DNA from: Palaemon carinicauda
Taxonomy: Eukaryota; Arthropoda; Malacostraca; Decapoda; Palaemonidae
Assembly: GCF_036898095.1 (NCBI RefSeq)
Contig: NC_090725.1
Span: 209,328,570 to 209,392,569 of the forward strand
Reading direction: 5' to 3'
Length of the DNA: 64,000 nt
Shown here piece by piece: positions 1 through 10,902 of the stretch. Position 1 is the stretch's first letter. Each line of letters begins with the position of its first letter. The position numbers were made by a program, and so were the translations under genes. A model generated the notes under the pieces. That model saw only the letters and a program-made list of their open reading frames with translations. It was not told where the DNA came from and did not search any database.

Positions 1-283
1 TCTTTGTAAGAAAACTGTTGTAACCAAGACTTTCCGAATACCACCTCGCCAGGGTATGGGAACGCAACAGTATTAGCTTAATACTAGGTATACAAGGAAG
101 ACTGGTTTACCTGCAGTGGTTTGAAGTCAGCTTGTGCAGAGAACCCAGGATGCTGCTTTCCCAAAGAGAGGGGAGGATGAAGAAGAGAATAAGAGCCAGT
201 CAAACCTTTTCATTCACGCAGACTAAAACCGGGTAACAGTGCCCTCAACCTTCTGCTACGTATCCAATAAGGAGCTTCAGGTA

Positions 284-3200
284 TTATATTAGCTGTTGTG
301 CAGCCACCACAGGGCCCATAGAGAACGTATCGAGCCGCCTGTGAGTCACGTCTTGCAGGTAGTGGGCTGTGAATGTATTCTGATGTTTCCACAACCCAGC
401 CTCTAGAACCTGCGTTATAGAGAAGTTTTTCTTGAATGCCAAAGACGTAGCTACACCCTTGATATTGTGAGCTCTTGGACGATGTGAAGGAGGAGGGTCA
501 GGTTTCAGGGCATGGTCTAAGACTTGCGAATCCAGGCAGAAATGGTGTTTATAGTAACCCTCCTCTAGTTTCTCCCTGTGCTGACGAAAAGTGCAGGTAC
601 ACGGGGACGTGCTGCAGCTGTTCTCTTGAGGTACAGCCTCAAACTCCTCACTGGGCAGAGTAAGAGACGATCAGGGTCATCAGTTAAAGAGCGGAGACTC
701 GAAATCCGGATGGAATCAAATCGGGGATCCATCACTCCAGATTCTGAGTCTTGGCTACAAACTCGGCGACGAAGCCGAAAATTACCTCTCCTCATCCCCT
801 TGAATGGGCGATGTCATATGAGAGACCATGAAGTTCACTGACTCGCTTGGCCGAAGCCAAAGCTAGTAGGAACAACGTCTTTCAAGTGAGATGGCGATCT
901 GTTCCCTGGCGTAATGGTTCATAGAGAGGTCTCTTTAGAGACCTGAGAACTCGAACTACGTTCCATTGAGGAGGTCTCACTTCAGACTGAGGACAGGTAA
1001 ATTCGTAACTCTGTATGAGTAAAGAAAGTTCTAGCAATGAGGAAATGTCCATTTCGGTGAGTCTAAGGGCGAGGCTTAAGGCTGAGCAATAGCCTTTAAC
1101 TGCCGAGACTGAAGCCGTATTTCCTCACGTATATACACGAGGAACTCCCCTATTACCGACTGGGACATTGGCATTGAGAGGAGAGACACTCCTTCCACGA
1201 CATAAACCGCAAAAGACTTTCCACTTTGCCTGGTAGACTACTGCTGATGATTTCTGCAGGTATCCAAACATCCTGTTCACAACTTGCTATTGGGAGGAGA
1301 TGCTGGATAGTCTCCAGGCGTGAAGTCGTAGTGAAGCTGCAGCTTTGTGGAAGATGTTGCTATGTGGTTGTTTGAGTAAATAGTGTCATAGAGGCAGTTC
1401 TCTTGGAGATTCTGTCAGGAGTTGCAGAAGGTCCGGAAACCATTCCGCACGATGCCATAGCGGAGTTATGAGATTTACTGAGAGATTGACCGATGTTCTG
1501 GCCTTATTGAGTACACTGCTCATCAGACAGAACGGGGGAAAGGAGTAAACGTCAATGTTGTCCCACCGTTGATGAAATGCATCTTGCCAGAGACCCTAGG
1601 GGTCTGGGACTGGGGAGTAGTACAACGGGAGCCTGACATTCAGAGTAGTTGCGAAGCAATCCACAGTCGGAGAACCCCACAAAGCCAGGACTTTCTTGAC
1701 TACTAGATGATCCAAAGACCACTCGGTACTCACTATCTGTGATGCTCTGCTCAGATTGTCGGCGAGCACATTACTTTTGTCTGGATTGAAGCGTGCCAAT
1801 AGTGGTATCGAGTGATCTTGGCCCATCTCAGTATCTCTACTTCTAGAAGGGATAGGGGCTGCGAAAAGGTACCTCATTGTTTGTTCATGTATGTGGTGTT
1901 GTCGCTCATTACCACCACTGAGTGGCCTGCCAGGAACTGGTGGGACTGTTGAAGGGCCAGAAAGACGGCCTTCATCTCCAGGAGATTTATATGAGGTACT
2001 CTTTTGAATCTGACCAGAGGCCTTAGGCTGCATGGTGCAACACATGGGGGCCCCCACCCTTTTTTTTTGAAGCGTCTGAGAACAGCATCAAATCTGGGGA
2101 AGGACAAGAAGATCCACTCCCTTTCGTAGATTCTCTTCTGACACCTACAATTCGAGGTCCGTCTGTTCCGCTGATACCATGGTGATCAGGGTATTCAGGG
2201 AGTCGAAAACTTGATTCCACCGAGACTTGAGTCGCCACTGGAGAGATCAAAGTCTGAGACGATCGTTGGAAACTAGACGAGCCAGAGATGAAAGATGACC
2301 GAGAAGACGTAGCCACGTCTGGGCTGAAGTTCTTCTCGTCTGAAAAAGGGTCTTGCGACCTTTTCCAGCCTTATTATCCTGTCTGATGGGAAGGCTTTGT
2401 GGAGATTAGTGCCTAATATCATGCCTAGGTATACCAGTCTCTGCATAGGAAGCAGGGAGTATTTCTCGAGGTTTACCATGATCCCCAGATCTTGGCAAAA
2501 CCTCAGAAGTTTGTCTCGGTGTTGAGGGGTTGACACCAAGTCCGCTAGGATTAGCCAGTTTAAAGGTCTTTAAAGGTTGCTCATGAATGGCAGAGGCAAG
2601 GGACAGTGACACTGCCCTAGCAATCATGACAATGCCCTAGAGACTGACCATATATTATATGATCAGCGCACAAGCCTCCTCTCCACCCAAACTAGGACCA
2701 GGGAGGGCCAGGTAGTGGCTGCTGATGACTCAACAGATAGACCTATAGGCTCCCCCAAACCCCCCAACCTTAGCTCACAAGGATGTTAAGGTTGCAAACA
2801 CTAATGGCACTAACGAGTCTGAGCGGGATTCGAACCCCCGACCGGCAAACACCAGGCAGAGATGTTACCAATCAGGCCACAGATAGATACCAATTCTGTA
2901 TGCCCAAGATGACATTAGGACGAACACTCTGGTGGAGACTTAAGGTGCTGTGGAAAGACCGAAGCATAGCACCTTGAACCGGTATTTCCAGTTGTCTAGG
3001 CTGAATCTTAAGTACTGTACTTCCTTGAAGACGGATGAATTGGGATCTGGAAGTATGCATCCTTCAGGTCCAGTGTGCACATGAAGTCCCGTGGTCTTAC
3101 CGCTTGTCTGACTGTGTCTGCCGTCTCCATGCTGAACGGAGTTTGCTTGACAAACTTGTTCAGAGCTGAGACTCATCGAGGACCTCCTGGAGAGTGCCCT

Positions 3201-3290
3201 TCTTCAACAGGGTCTGGACTTCTGCTCAGGGGGCTAGCCCCTTTGCTGATCCCATCGCAAAGAGTCTATTGACACTGGATTCCTGATCAG
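284..3290 (-). pseudogene. copy A pol: RT / RNase H / methyltransferase-like / tyrosine recombinase, broken
   Basis: This is the polyprotein of a DIRS-like element: reverse transcriptase copies element RNA, RNase H removes template RNA, and the C-terminal tyrosine recombinase integrates the DNA. Fragments visible in different minus frames include the RT start (2940-3176, with the LCFGLSTAP motif), RT thumb (2273-2539), RNase H (about 1874-2107, FSDASKK-type motif at 2090-2120 and DNLSRA at about 1750), the VDCFAT segment that opens the methyltransferase-like region (about 1640-1680), and the recombinase (565-795, SLRSLTDDP). The recombinase ends at a TAA at 284-286, equivalent to D's stop at 24115. 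A T-rich run near 2063 and several indels shift the frame, and a SINE interrupts RT at 2553-2883. Confidence 0.8.
2553..2883 (-). mobile_element. tRNA-derived SINE inserted in copy A RT
   Basis: On the minus strand the head (about 2880 to 2806) is tRNA-like: an A-box-like TGGCCTGATTGG at 2868-2879 and a perfect B-box-like GGGTTCGAATCCC at about 2825-2838. These are internal RNA polymerase III promoter elements. A non-tRNA body of about 250 bp follows and ends in a TTTAAAG-rich tail at 2553. Flanking sequence aligns to intact copy D on both sides (D 26405-26420 and 26448 onward), which fixes the borders to within a few bases. About 22 bp of D-like sequence, including the YLDDW codons, is absent at the junction. 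No clean target duplication is visible. Confidence 0.8.
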
Positions 3291-5089
3291 GAGAGGGAGA
3301 GATGTTGTGAACAGCATGCGATATCCTGAACGAATCACGGAGATTGTACAAGGTTCGGCCCAGAGTTGCTTCCACCTGTCTAGTAACTTTGTAGGTATTC
3401 CCGACTGATGGACAAGCGGGGGGAATGCCTTTCCTAGCGTTTGCGGCCTCAGCCGCTCCCTCTAGGAAATTTTCCTCTCCTGAAGGACTTAGTGCCTTTC
3501 CTGTCTTTGGTCAGAAAGGGCTTCTTAAGACACCACTGACTTCACTGCTGTCTTGTTCATCGAGGTCTTAGCTAGACAGGACTGCTGAGAAGCTGGTGGT
3601 TTATAGGGCTTTGATGTAAAAGCCTTATAGAGGAGGAAGTCCTGGTGGGGATTTCTTCATCTCTTTGCAGCATGTTCCACATCCTTTGATTAAAAAAGAG
3701 AAGATCCCTCTAAAGATGAGTTCCTGAGCCTACCGATCTCGGCATTCGGGAACTGCCGATGGAATCTCTCAGACACAGGATGGTGTTCGCCTATAAGTTC
3801 GAGACTTGATGGGTGAGAAATTCGATGATGCGAGTGCCTGAGAGAAGGAATGTTTCCATAGCTTTCCTGGTGCGTTCTTTGGAGAAATCCTTGGTACGCA
3901 CCAGGATTCCCAGGGTCCCCAACCAAAGATCAAGCCACTATGTAACCTGCATGGCCTACTTTGTGACCTTTTCCTGGTTAAGTATCTCAGCTGTTGAGAA
4001 GGTGACCTGACGGTTGGGGAGCCGCTAAAGAGGGACTTCCTTGGTGAGTTCTTCCAGAGAGTGATGGAGTGAAAGAGCTGGACAAGGCTCATCCAATACT
4101 TCAACATACCTCCTCTGTTGGACACGAGAAGGTGGGAGAAGCTTGGCGGTAGAGGCCGGAACGTTGAGAAGAGGAGAGGAGGAGAGCTCGGAGAGCTGTT
4201 GGGCGATCTTTGCCCAGGCACTCTTTAGCCATTGAGACCAGGACAAGCCTGCACTGGTCTTAGGGCTTCTGAGTACCAAAGACACGATCTAAGACCGTGT
4301 CTTTGCCCTCTCGGGGGGCGTATCTCCGGGTCGGTAAACCCGTTGAGTACCCTGATGAGAGTCAGAACTTGCCAGAAAGCATGTTCTGACTGTTTCTGCT
4401 CCCCATCTGAAGTGGGACTGGCAGCAAAGTCTCCTTCTTTCCCAACAGAGCTCCTCTCGGGGTGGGTCGTGAACATTCCTATAGTGACTGGTAGTTCTTG
4501 AAGGCCTGGAGGTCCTTGAAGAGGACTTTGGAAGAGTCTTGGAGTCCTTTGATTCCTTCCGAGGAAGGAGATAGACTCCAGCATCAAAGGCCGGATGGAG
4601 TTGTCCTTCCTGACTTCAACTGGTGGTGGAGAACTCCCTGTGCAAGGAGAATTTTCCTCCAAAGGTGGAAGGGAGGAAATTTGAACCTCTCTAGATTCCC
4701 CCGGCAGAGGTGAGGCAGGAGAGCGTCCGGAGGGCGAGTCGGGAGAAACAGGCCTCAAAAGCCTAACAGAAATCAGTTTCATCCTAGGGGATGTTACAGC
4801 GTCTGAGACTCCTTTTTTTCTCTTCAAGGGAGAAGCAGCCAAGGTTCTTTGCCGGAGATCTGCTGGAGCCGTCGGATATTGTGAGGTCTCCGAAGAGCGA
4901 GATGATGATGCAGGCCCAAAGCCTGTACAACTGCTCTGACCATGGCACTGACCCAAGGCTGTCTGCTGATGGTGGCACTGTCAGAGGGAGAGCTCCTGAA
5001 GAGAAAGGGATTAAAGAGTCCCTTTAAGGAGTCTTAACTGATGGTTGCGGTGGATCTGCCTTTGAAGATGGAATCTTCGGAATCTGGAA

Positions 5090-5600
5090 CCCTTCTGTGG
5101 AAGTGCAGGCAAGTGCTGGCGAGCCGGAGAACGCCAGTGCTCAAGCTGGAGAGTGCTGGCGCACAAGAGCGCGCTGGTGCACAGGAGAGCGCTGATGAGC
5201 AGGAGAGCGCTGATGAGCAGGAGAGCACTTACGAGCAGGAGTGTGCTGACGAGTAGGAGAAGGTAGAAGCGCAGGAGAGCGCTGGAGTGCAGGAGAGCGC
5301 TGGAGTGCAGGAGAGCGCTGGTGAGTGCAGGTGCGCTGGCAGAAATAGATCCGCTGGCGAGCCGGCAAATGCTGGCGAGCCGGCAAATGCTGGCGTTTTG
5401 AACCGTGTGAACGAGCTGGAGAGCACCAGCAATTGGAAGAGCGCTGAAGCTCAGGAGAGTGCTGACGAGCTGGAGAGCGCTGATGTGCTGGAGAACGTTG
5501 AAGCGCTAGAGAGCACTGACGAACTGGAGCGCGTTGAAGCGCTGGAAAGCGTCGGCGTGCTGGAGAGCGCTGATGAGATGTTGGTGATCGCTGGTGCACT
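5090..5600 (-). repeat. degenerate gag-coding minisatellite (about 15-18 bp units)
   Basis: On the plus strand it is an array of GAGAGCGCTGRYGNGCAG-like units. On the minus strand these read as repeats of the type HQRSPA/LQRSPA (5141-5599). It is the counterpart of the cleaner 18-bp array in copy D at 28806-29086. Unit length is mostly a multiple of three, so all frames stay open across it, which explains spurious long ORFs on both strands. Confidence 0.8.
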
Positions 5601-6195
5601 GATGAGCGCTAGCAGCCGAAGTTCTAGAATGACAGAAGGAAGGCACGTTCTCGAGGGCGAGGGATGTTTTGCAACATTACGTGACAGAAACTGTGAAGGC
5701 AGGTCACGAACAGAGATGTGCCTTTTGGTAGGACGAACATCCACCGTGGGAGATCACAAACGATCCACAGAAGAGTTCAAGACCGAAGTCCAAGGACTAG
5801 CAGTAGCGTCTTCAGGAGAAGGTACAGGAACAGGCAAAGGTTGAGGGCCAGAAGACAACGGAAGAGGAGGCTCCTCTGCGGGGGAAGGCTGAGAAGATGA
5901 TGCTGAAATGCCGCAGAGGTGCCTTTTCACTGATGGCGAATGGAGACCTCTAAGGTGAAGTAGAGGGCGAGCTCTGCGAGATCGCTGATGCCCTCTGGGG
6001 GTCGGTGGATCATCAAGCTCACCTATAGATGCAGCAGTTCTCCGCAGAGTAGTCTCTATGAGTGAACTCCTCCAAGGAGAAGAAACAATTGCAGGAGAGG
6101 CAGACAAGAGACTTAGCTACCCGCTCGAAGGATGATCAGGAACGAGGGAAGCACAGTCGGCAGCAACAGCTGAAGAGTCTGAAGAGACAGGGACG

Positions 6196-6261
6196 TCAGC
6201 AGCAGCAGCAGCAGCAGCAGAAGACGCTGAAGAGGCAGGGGCGTCGACAGCAGCAGCAGAA
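6196..6261. repeat. interrupted (CAG)n, poly-Ala coding on minus strand
   Basis: Two CAG runs (about eight and five units) lie inside copy A gag. On the minus strand they encode an Ala tract (SSAAAAAAAD), so they are coding trinucleotide expansion in the Ser/Ala-rich part of Gag. Confidence 0.85.
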
Positions 6262-7004
6262 GACACCTCAGACACCACTACATCGATGAACGACAGAGGA
6301 TCCACCTCTGAAGTCGACGAAGGATGCACACTAGCACCACGGATGATGAGCGGCAGCATTAAGTCCTTGGAGGGTGGACCCGGAAGCCCAAAGGATGACC
6401 ACACCTGAACAAAAGGAGAAAGACACATGGCCTCACCCAGGGGGAGAGGTGGGGCTGCTTCGCTAGGGGAAGCAACACCATCTCTCAAGGACCGAGGTTG
6501 ACCAACAATTAAAGGGCCTATGCTACTACTAGACATTCTCTCGGAAGAAGCCGATCGAGTAGGATCTTCAGAGGAAGGTCGGGAAGCAGAAGATAAAGCC
6601 TTGGGTATTTTCCCTTTCGAAGAAATCTTCTAAGGAGAAATATCCCGCTTTGACTTCTTTTTCCCCCGGCGCACAAACCTTTCCCACTGAGAGGCAGACC
6701 ACTCTCGTCACTCACTACACTTATTATCTCTATCACACCGCTGACCTCTGCAGGCGGGACAAAGGGTGTGACAATCGGTGTCCACGGCCGACATGAAGGT
6801 ACCACAAGCCCTCAAGTCCAGGAATGGTTCGCATGGTTGGCAGAAGTCAAAATACACACATACTAACAAAGAGAAAGCACAAACAAAAGAAATTAATGGC
6901 AGTCCAAAATAGGCAAGGATGAAGAACGGCAACGACCTTTCATCATCCAAGCCAACAGCAAAGTAAGGTAAATCACAGGTGTGTGAGCAGGAAAGACCTA
7001 TGCC

Positions 7005-7118
7005 CTAACCCTGCTAACTAGCGGAAAAATTTTAATGGCTCATGCCTTTCAGCTTCGCCGAAAGCAATAACCCCTAATAAATAGCGTAGGTTTCTACTCT
7101 AGTTACAGAACAAATATG
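7005..7118 (-). repeat. left inverted terminal repeat of copy A
   Basis: This segment is the reverse complement, with divergence, of copy D's right terminal repeat (23366-23450: CTAGTTAG, CGAGCCATT, CTTTCGG motifs in order). Its outer end TTACAGAACAAAT matches the reverse complement of the left-end half of D's internal complementary region (23587-23630). The element end therefore lies at about 7115-7118. Confidence 0.75.
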
Positions 7119-7499
7119 GATTAAAAATTGGGGGGGAGAAATTTAGTTGAAACATATGGGAGAAAATCTTCAAAAGGTGTACTAAAGAATGCATACCCTA
7201 CCATTTTGATTTAAAAATAAAAAATAAAAAGGATGGTTTTTCCAGTCGGCTCCCTTTAAGTGAATTGTTCTACCCAAGAGTAAATGGAGTCTCCACAGGT
7301 TGACCAAAAAGTCTTTGAGACATTCAAAATCCTTGTACTGTACTGTAACTCCTTGTAACTCAGGTATGTTATTACTGTATTTGATATGTAAAATGCATAA
7401 TGGAAAATATAAATAAGCATTTCAGTTACAAAATTCTCTATCTCGGCGATCAGCCATCCAAGTACTAGCCAGGTGTAACGTTGTTTCCAAAGCAGTCTG
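7119..7499. other. spacer, nothing recognised
   Basis: AT-rich sequence between copy A and relic F. I see no ORF, terminal repeat or RNA gene that I can support. Confidence 0.5.
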
Positions 7500-8187
7500 G
7501 TCACTGAAGTGACTCACTCTAGAACCCATCAATCAAGACTTAAGAGGCGTGTACTTAGACGAATGTGCACCACAAGGCAAACGGGTACATGGGCGCAAAC
7601 AGGAGTGCACGCCCCAAAATGAGTTCACATGCAGGTACGTGGTCGTGGTCTGAATCAGAGGAGTGCACTCTAACCAGTGAGCATGAGCACTATGTAGCTC
7701 ATAAAGATTGGAAGATCATACTCGTCTCTGTGTTGAGAAAGAAAATTCTTGAGAGTGCCCAAGGCAAACACAAGTGCTGGGCTGCTTGTAAGCACGGTAG
7801 AGGGTGCACACACTATCAGCATGCTGCAAGAGAGCTCGGTGAACAGATGAGGACATGGACGAACAGATGAGGTTGAGCTGCGATAAGCGTGTTCATGGGT
7901 GAGCATGAATAGGTGAGGGCACTCATCTCTAGGAGCGTGCATATGGTAGCAAGCTAATAGTTGCATGACCAAGATTAGAAAGGTTGGCGGGAGACCCTAA
8001 ATAAAAAATAATGTCATATCGCTGATGTGTGTGAGGGGTGGCTGGTCTAGCCCCATTATAAATCCACTAACTAGCAGCGGACGGTTATACCTCGCTAAAA
8101 GTTTTACTGGCTAGATTCGGCTTTGGCCAAAATATATACCCATAGTAAAGAGAAAAAGGGTTTTTATTATGTGTTTGAACAAATATA
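7500..8187 (-). mobile_element. relic F: solo DIRS-like 5' end (left terminal repeat plus possible gag remnant)
   Basis: About 8080-8187 is alignable with the left terminal repeat of copy A. It has CTAACTAGC, then a TTTTACTGGCT block, CTTTGGCCAAA in place of CTTCGCCGAAAG, then TAGTAAAGAG, a TTTGTA-like tract and the terminal GAACAAAT (ending about 8185). The upstream 7500-7975 is rich in GTGCAC/GAGCAT-type short repeats that could be a decayed Gag repeat region, but this part is weak. No pol is present. I infer a truncated third DIRS-like copy. Confidence 0.45.
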
Positions 8188-9035
8188 CCTCTATATACCT
8201 ATTTGCAGAGCTTAGTCAACCTAAAAAATGTAAAATAGGCAATACAGTAGAATGATAAAAGAAGAGCTATCAAATACTATCAATATCTTTTTAAGAATTT
8301 AGTGCATATTAATAAACACTCTTCATACATACCTCAATTTCCCAAACTAAAAACATAACAAATACAAATAAAAAGTTTATTGTATGCAACTTGTTTCATA
8401 CTACTGTATATTAAGCATCACTATATACTGTAGTTGCACTAAAATGTACATTGCACTAAAGATATTCAACAAAACTCATGGAATTTCCCTTGGTCGTAAA
8501 TGCAATACAAGACTAACCTAACCTGGAAGCAACAGCACAATATCCACTACTAAACATAGTAAAGCTTACGAGGGCAAACTTGGAGAACTCCAAGGCATCC
8601 GTATGCATCTAATAATCGGCTGTAGTAATCCCCACGAACTGCATCTGTTTCGGGTTGAGCTGTAAAAGTGAAAAAAAAACATTAATAGTTGAGAATATAG
8701 TAATAAACATTGAAAAAAACACAAAGCCTAATAGTAAGAGTGATCTATTAAGGTAACTAAAACACAAAATTCCTGAAATCTAACCGTAACTATCGTGCCA
8801 ACTAATTTAATTCAGTTATTTCCCTAAACTCTTACACGGTACAAAAATAAATTTAACTTTAGCCTATGTCTTCTACAAGCTTGGAAGGAAAAAATATATC
8901 TGGCCACTCTTTCAAACACAAGTACATTATTTCTGAACTCACTTCTATATTTCATAGCATACAAAACTCATAAGATTTCCTTCATATTAAATTGATGGGC
9001 AACATTGAAGTTCCTGGTTTGAATACAGAAGAAAA
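8188..9035. other. AT-rich spacer, nothing recognised
   Basis: Low-complexity AT-rich sequence without a credible ORF or repeat border. It may be original host DNA between DIRS insertions. Confidence 0.5.
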
Positions 9036-9987
9036 ATTACAAATTTAAAGTAATTTGTATTTTTTCTAATGATACAAACCTTGAGCTCTTTATTAGGGAA
9101 TATACTTTCGGCAAAACTGAAGACTAACCATAAGACTTTTAGCAAGGTGTAACTACCTCACTGCTAGTTAGGAGGGGGGGGGGGGAACAGGGGTTAGTAC
9201 CGGCTACCCTGCTCACACACACACCTGTATTGTCTTGTCACTTTTGGTTGCAGGCTGGACTTGCAGGGGCATAGGTGATGGAGGGCCAAATTTGTTTAAA
9301 AAGCAAGGTTTGTATCATTAGGAAAGATACAAGTTACTTGAAATTTGTCATTTGATCCGTCACTAAATACAATCTTTTACTCTTTAATAAGGATGACTCA
9401 CCCCTAAGGAGGATGGAAGTCCTAACCAACTGGCTGGTTTTTGACCTGGGGTTTCTTACCCTGCTATACACTCCGAAAAAGGAAACCCTGACACCTCACT
9501 AAAATCCATGCGAGGAGGAGGAGAAGGTACTGTGAAGACCACTTCTACATACTTGGCAGGGGAACCCATCCTCCGCAGGGTAGGAGAACACCCATGACCT
9601 CCGTAACGGGGCATAGGGAAAGAGGATCCACATCCAGAGGTGACATAAAGGCGTCATGAACACTTCCTCAAAATAGAGGACATCATCTACAAAGAAAAAG
9701 AAAAAGGATTAATCAAAACTCAAAAAAAAAGAAAAAAAAAAAAAAAAAGAAAGGCTAGTCTGCCAGCAAATAAAGCAGGAGCAGTGGTGTTACCACTGCA
9801 ACGGCTAGAATTCGATTGAAGGTAAACAGCAGATACCGACTGGCGGTCCCCCACCACTGTCAGGTGGGTAATTACCTGTCCGGTCATTAACGACCTTGTT
9901 AAGGTTTTTCTGCTGTATTTTCCAGCTCGCACTAGAATATCTCCTATAGTAAAGAATGAGGGTTTGTATTCAGTGTAGGAACAAATG
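9036..9987 (-). mobile_element. element E: internally deleted (mini) DIRS-like element, about 950 bp
   Basis: The left border (9036 onward) matches the outer right terminal repeat of family 1 (ACAAATT, TAATTTGTATTTTTTCTAA, ACAAACCTTGAGCT, CTTTCGG). It is followed by an internal complementary region (9301-9393) whose halves are complementary to the outer ends. A short stretch (9540-9620) resembles the sequence downstream of pol in copies A and D. The right border (about 9890-9987) resembles a left terminal repeat and ends TAGGAACAAATG. No gag or pol remains. I infer a non-autonomous derivative retaining only the ends and complementary region needed in cis. Confidence 0.6.
9301..9393 (-). repeat. 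internal complementary region of element E
   Basis: The first half (9301-9351) is the imperfect reverse complement of 9036-9085. The second half (9349-9393) is the imperfect reverse complement of the left end at 9945-9987. The halves meet at a CAT (9349-9351), the complement of the ATG found at DIRS ends in this window. Confidence 0.6.
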
Positions 9988-10179
9988 GCTGTTGTAGAAC
10001 AACATCCGTGAACTTATGAAGAAGTACTTGTGGGTTGTAAATTAGTTTTAAAAAAAAACCACCTGACAAATACGTCATTGTAAATGCACAGAAAGCTCCT
10101 CAAACTGAAGGGAAAAACGCATGAACAATAAGTCCCCTTCTGTCTCTCAGATGTAAACAATGGACTTAAAGAGTGAAAA
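9988..10179. other. spacer between elements E and B
   Basis: About 190 bp of anonymous sequence, presumably host DNA, ending GAGTGAAAA immediately before copy B's ATG. Confidence 0.5.
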
Positions 10180-10369
10180 ATGATATTTTCATTATAAAAT
10201 AAATTTTTGAATATACTTACCCGGTGAATATATAAATAGCTGACGTCTCCGTCGGTCGACAGATTCCAAAAACTCGCGAGCGATCGCCATGAAGGATGCC
10301 GGGTGTGCCCACCAGCGCCGACTATCGGCCAGATACCGCATATACTTCTCAACCAAACCAGTTTTTCTC
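10180..10369 (-). repeat. right inverted terminal repeat of copy B
   Basis: 10222-10369 is a near-perfect reverse complement of 16535-16682 (about 148 bp; shared blocks GCGAGCGATCGCC and CGACTATCGGCCAGATACCG). The outermost 10180-10234 is specific to this end and is instead complementary to 10416-10469 in the internal complementary region. Confidence 0.9.
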
Positions 10370-10415
10370 AGTCCGTAGGGTCTCTATCGGGGAGGAAGGG
10401 AGGGCCTTTAATATT

Positions 10416-10513
10416 ATATATTCACCGGGTAAGTATATTCAAAAATTTATTTTATAATGAAAATATCATTTTTAAATATTAAACTTAGCCGGTGAATATA
10501 TAAATAGCTGATT
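10416..10513 (-). repeat. internal complementary region of copy B
   Basis: 10416-10469 is the reverse complement of the right end (10180-10234), and 10467-10513 is the reverse complement of the left end (16660-16705). The two halves join at CAT (10467-10469). In DIRS elements this region templates joining of the two ends into a circle. Confidence 0.88.
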
Positions 10514-10902
10514 CACACCCATGGTGATGGGTAGAGACCAGTATTAAAACAATAAAGGCGTATATGCTCAAGAGTTTTTGACAACTATTCAAAAAACAAA
10601 CTTAAGTACTGTATAGGTACCTGGTAAGGAAGCTGACTCTGATAATTACTCTGCCTCATTAGTCCGCTATCCTCACGAAGCTCAGCGATCCTCATAGGAT
10701 GCTGAAAGACTCCCAGGAGCTGCTATGTCCAGGGTGAACACCCCTATAACAGGACCTAATCAATACTCTTAATCTGGGCGCTCTCAAGAAACAATATTTT
10801 GACCACCCGCCAAATCAAAAAGATTGCGAAAGACTTCTTAGTCTCCCGTACAACCCAAAATAAGATTAAAAATTTCAAGAGTAGATTAAAAGGATATTGG
10901 GA

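Larger units (their letters stand above)
3434..6794 (-). pseudogene. copy A gag (ORF1), broken
   Basis: The first ORF of a family 1 DIRS-like element, presumed nucleocapsid/RNA-binding. The ATG at 6794 begins MSAVDTD, followed by a C-x2-C-x4-C-x5-C zinc-binding pattern as in D and C. Here the second Cys of the last CxxC is a TGA stop (about 6708). A TAG about 26 codons later sits at the same position as in D. Past it the frame continues through Ser/Ala-rich sequence, a repeat-rich RSPA segment (5141-5599), and a capsid-like segment (4225-4956, motif HAFWQVLTLIRVLNGF) near-identical to D's HAFWQVLTLMRHLNGF. It ends at the TAG at 3434. At least four frame changes separate the segments. Confidence 0.75.
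1..7118 (-). mobile_element. DIRS-like retrotransposon, family 1, copy A (degraded; right end beyond window)
   Basis: On the minus strand this copy reads left inverted terminal repeat (about 7005-7118), gag (6794 to 3434) and RT/RNase H/tyrosine recombinase (about 3290 to 284). It is collinear with copy D: the segment around 30-200 matches D around 23860-24030, and the gag stop context at 3434 matches D at 27059. The right terminal repeat and internal complementary region lie left of position 1. Reading frames are broken by many indels and stops, and a SINE has removed the RT active site. It is therefore a dead copy, older-looking than C. Confidence 0.85.

Noticed and set aside
2806..2880. 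Functional tRNA gene
   Set aside because: A- and B-box-like elements are present, but I could not fold a full cloverleaf with anticodon stem, and it continues into a SINE body inside a retrotransposon.
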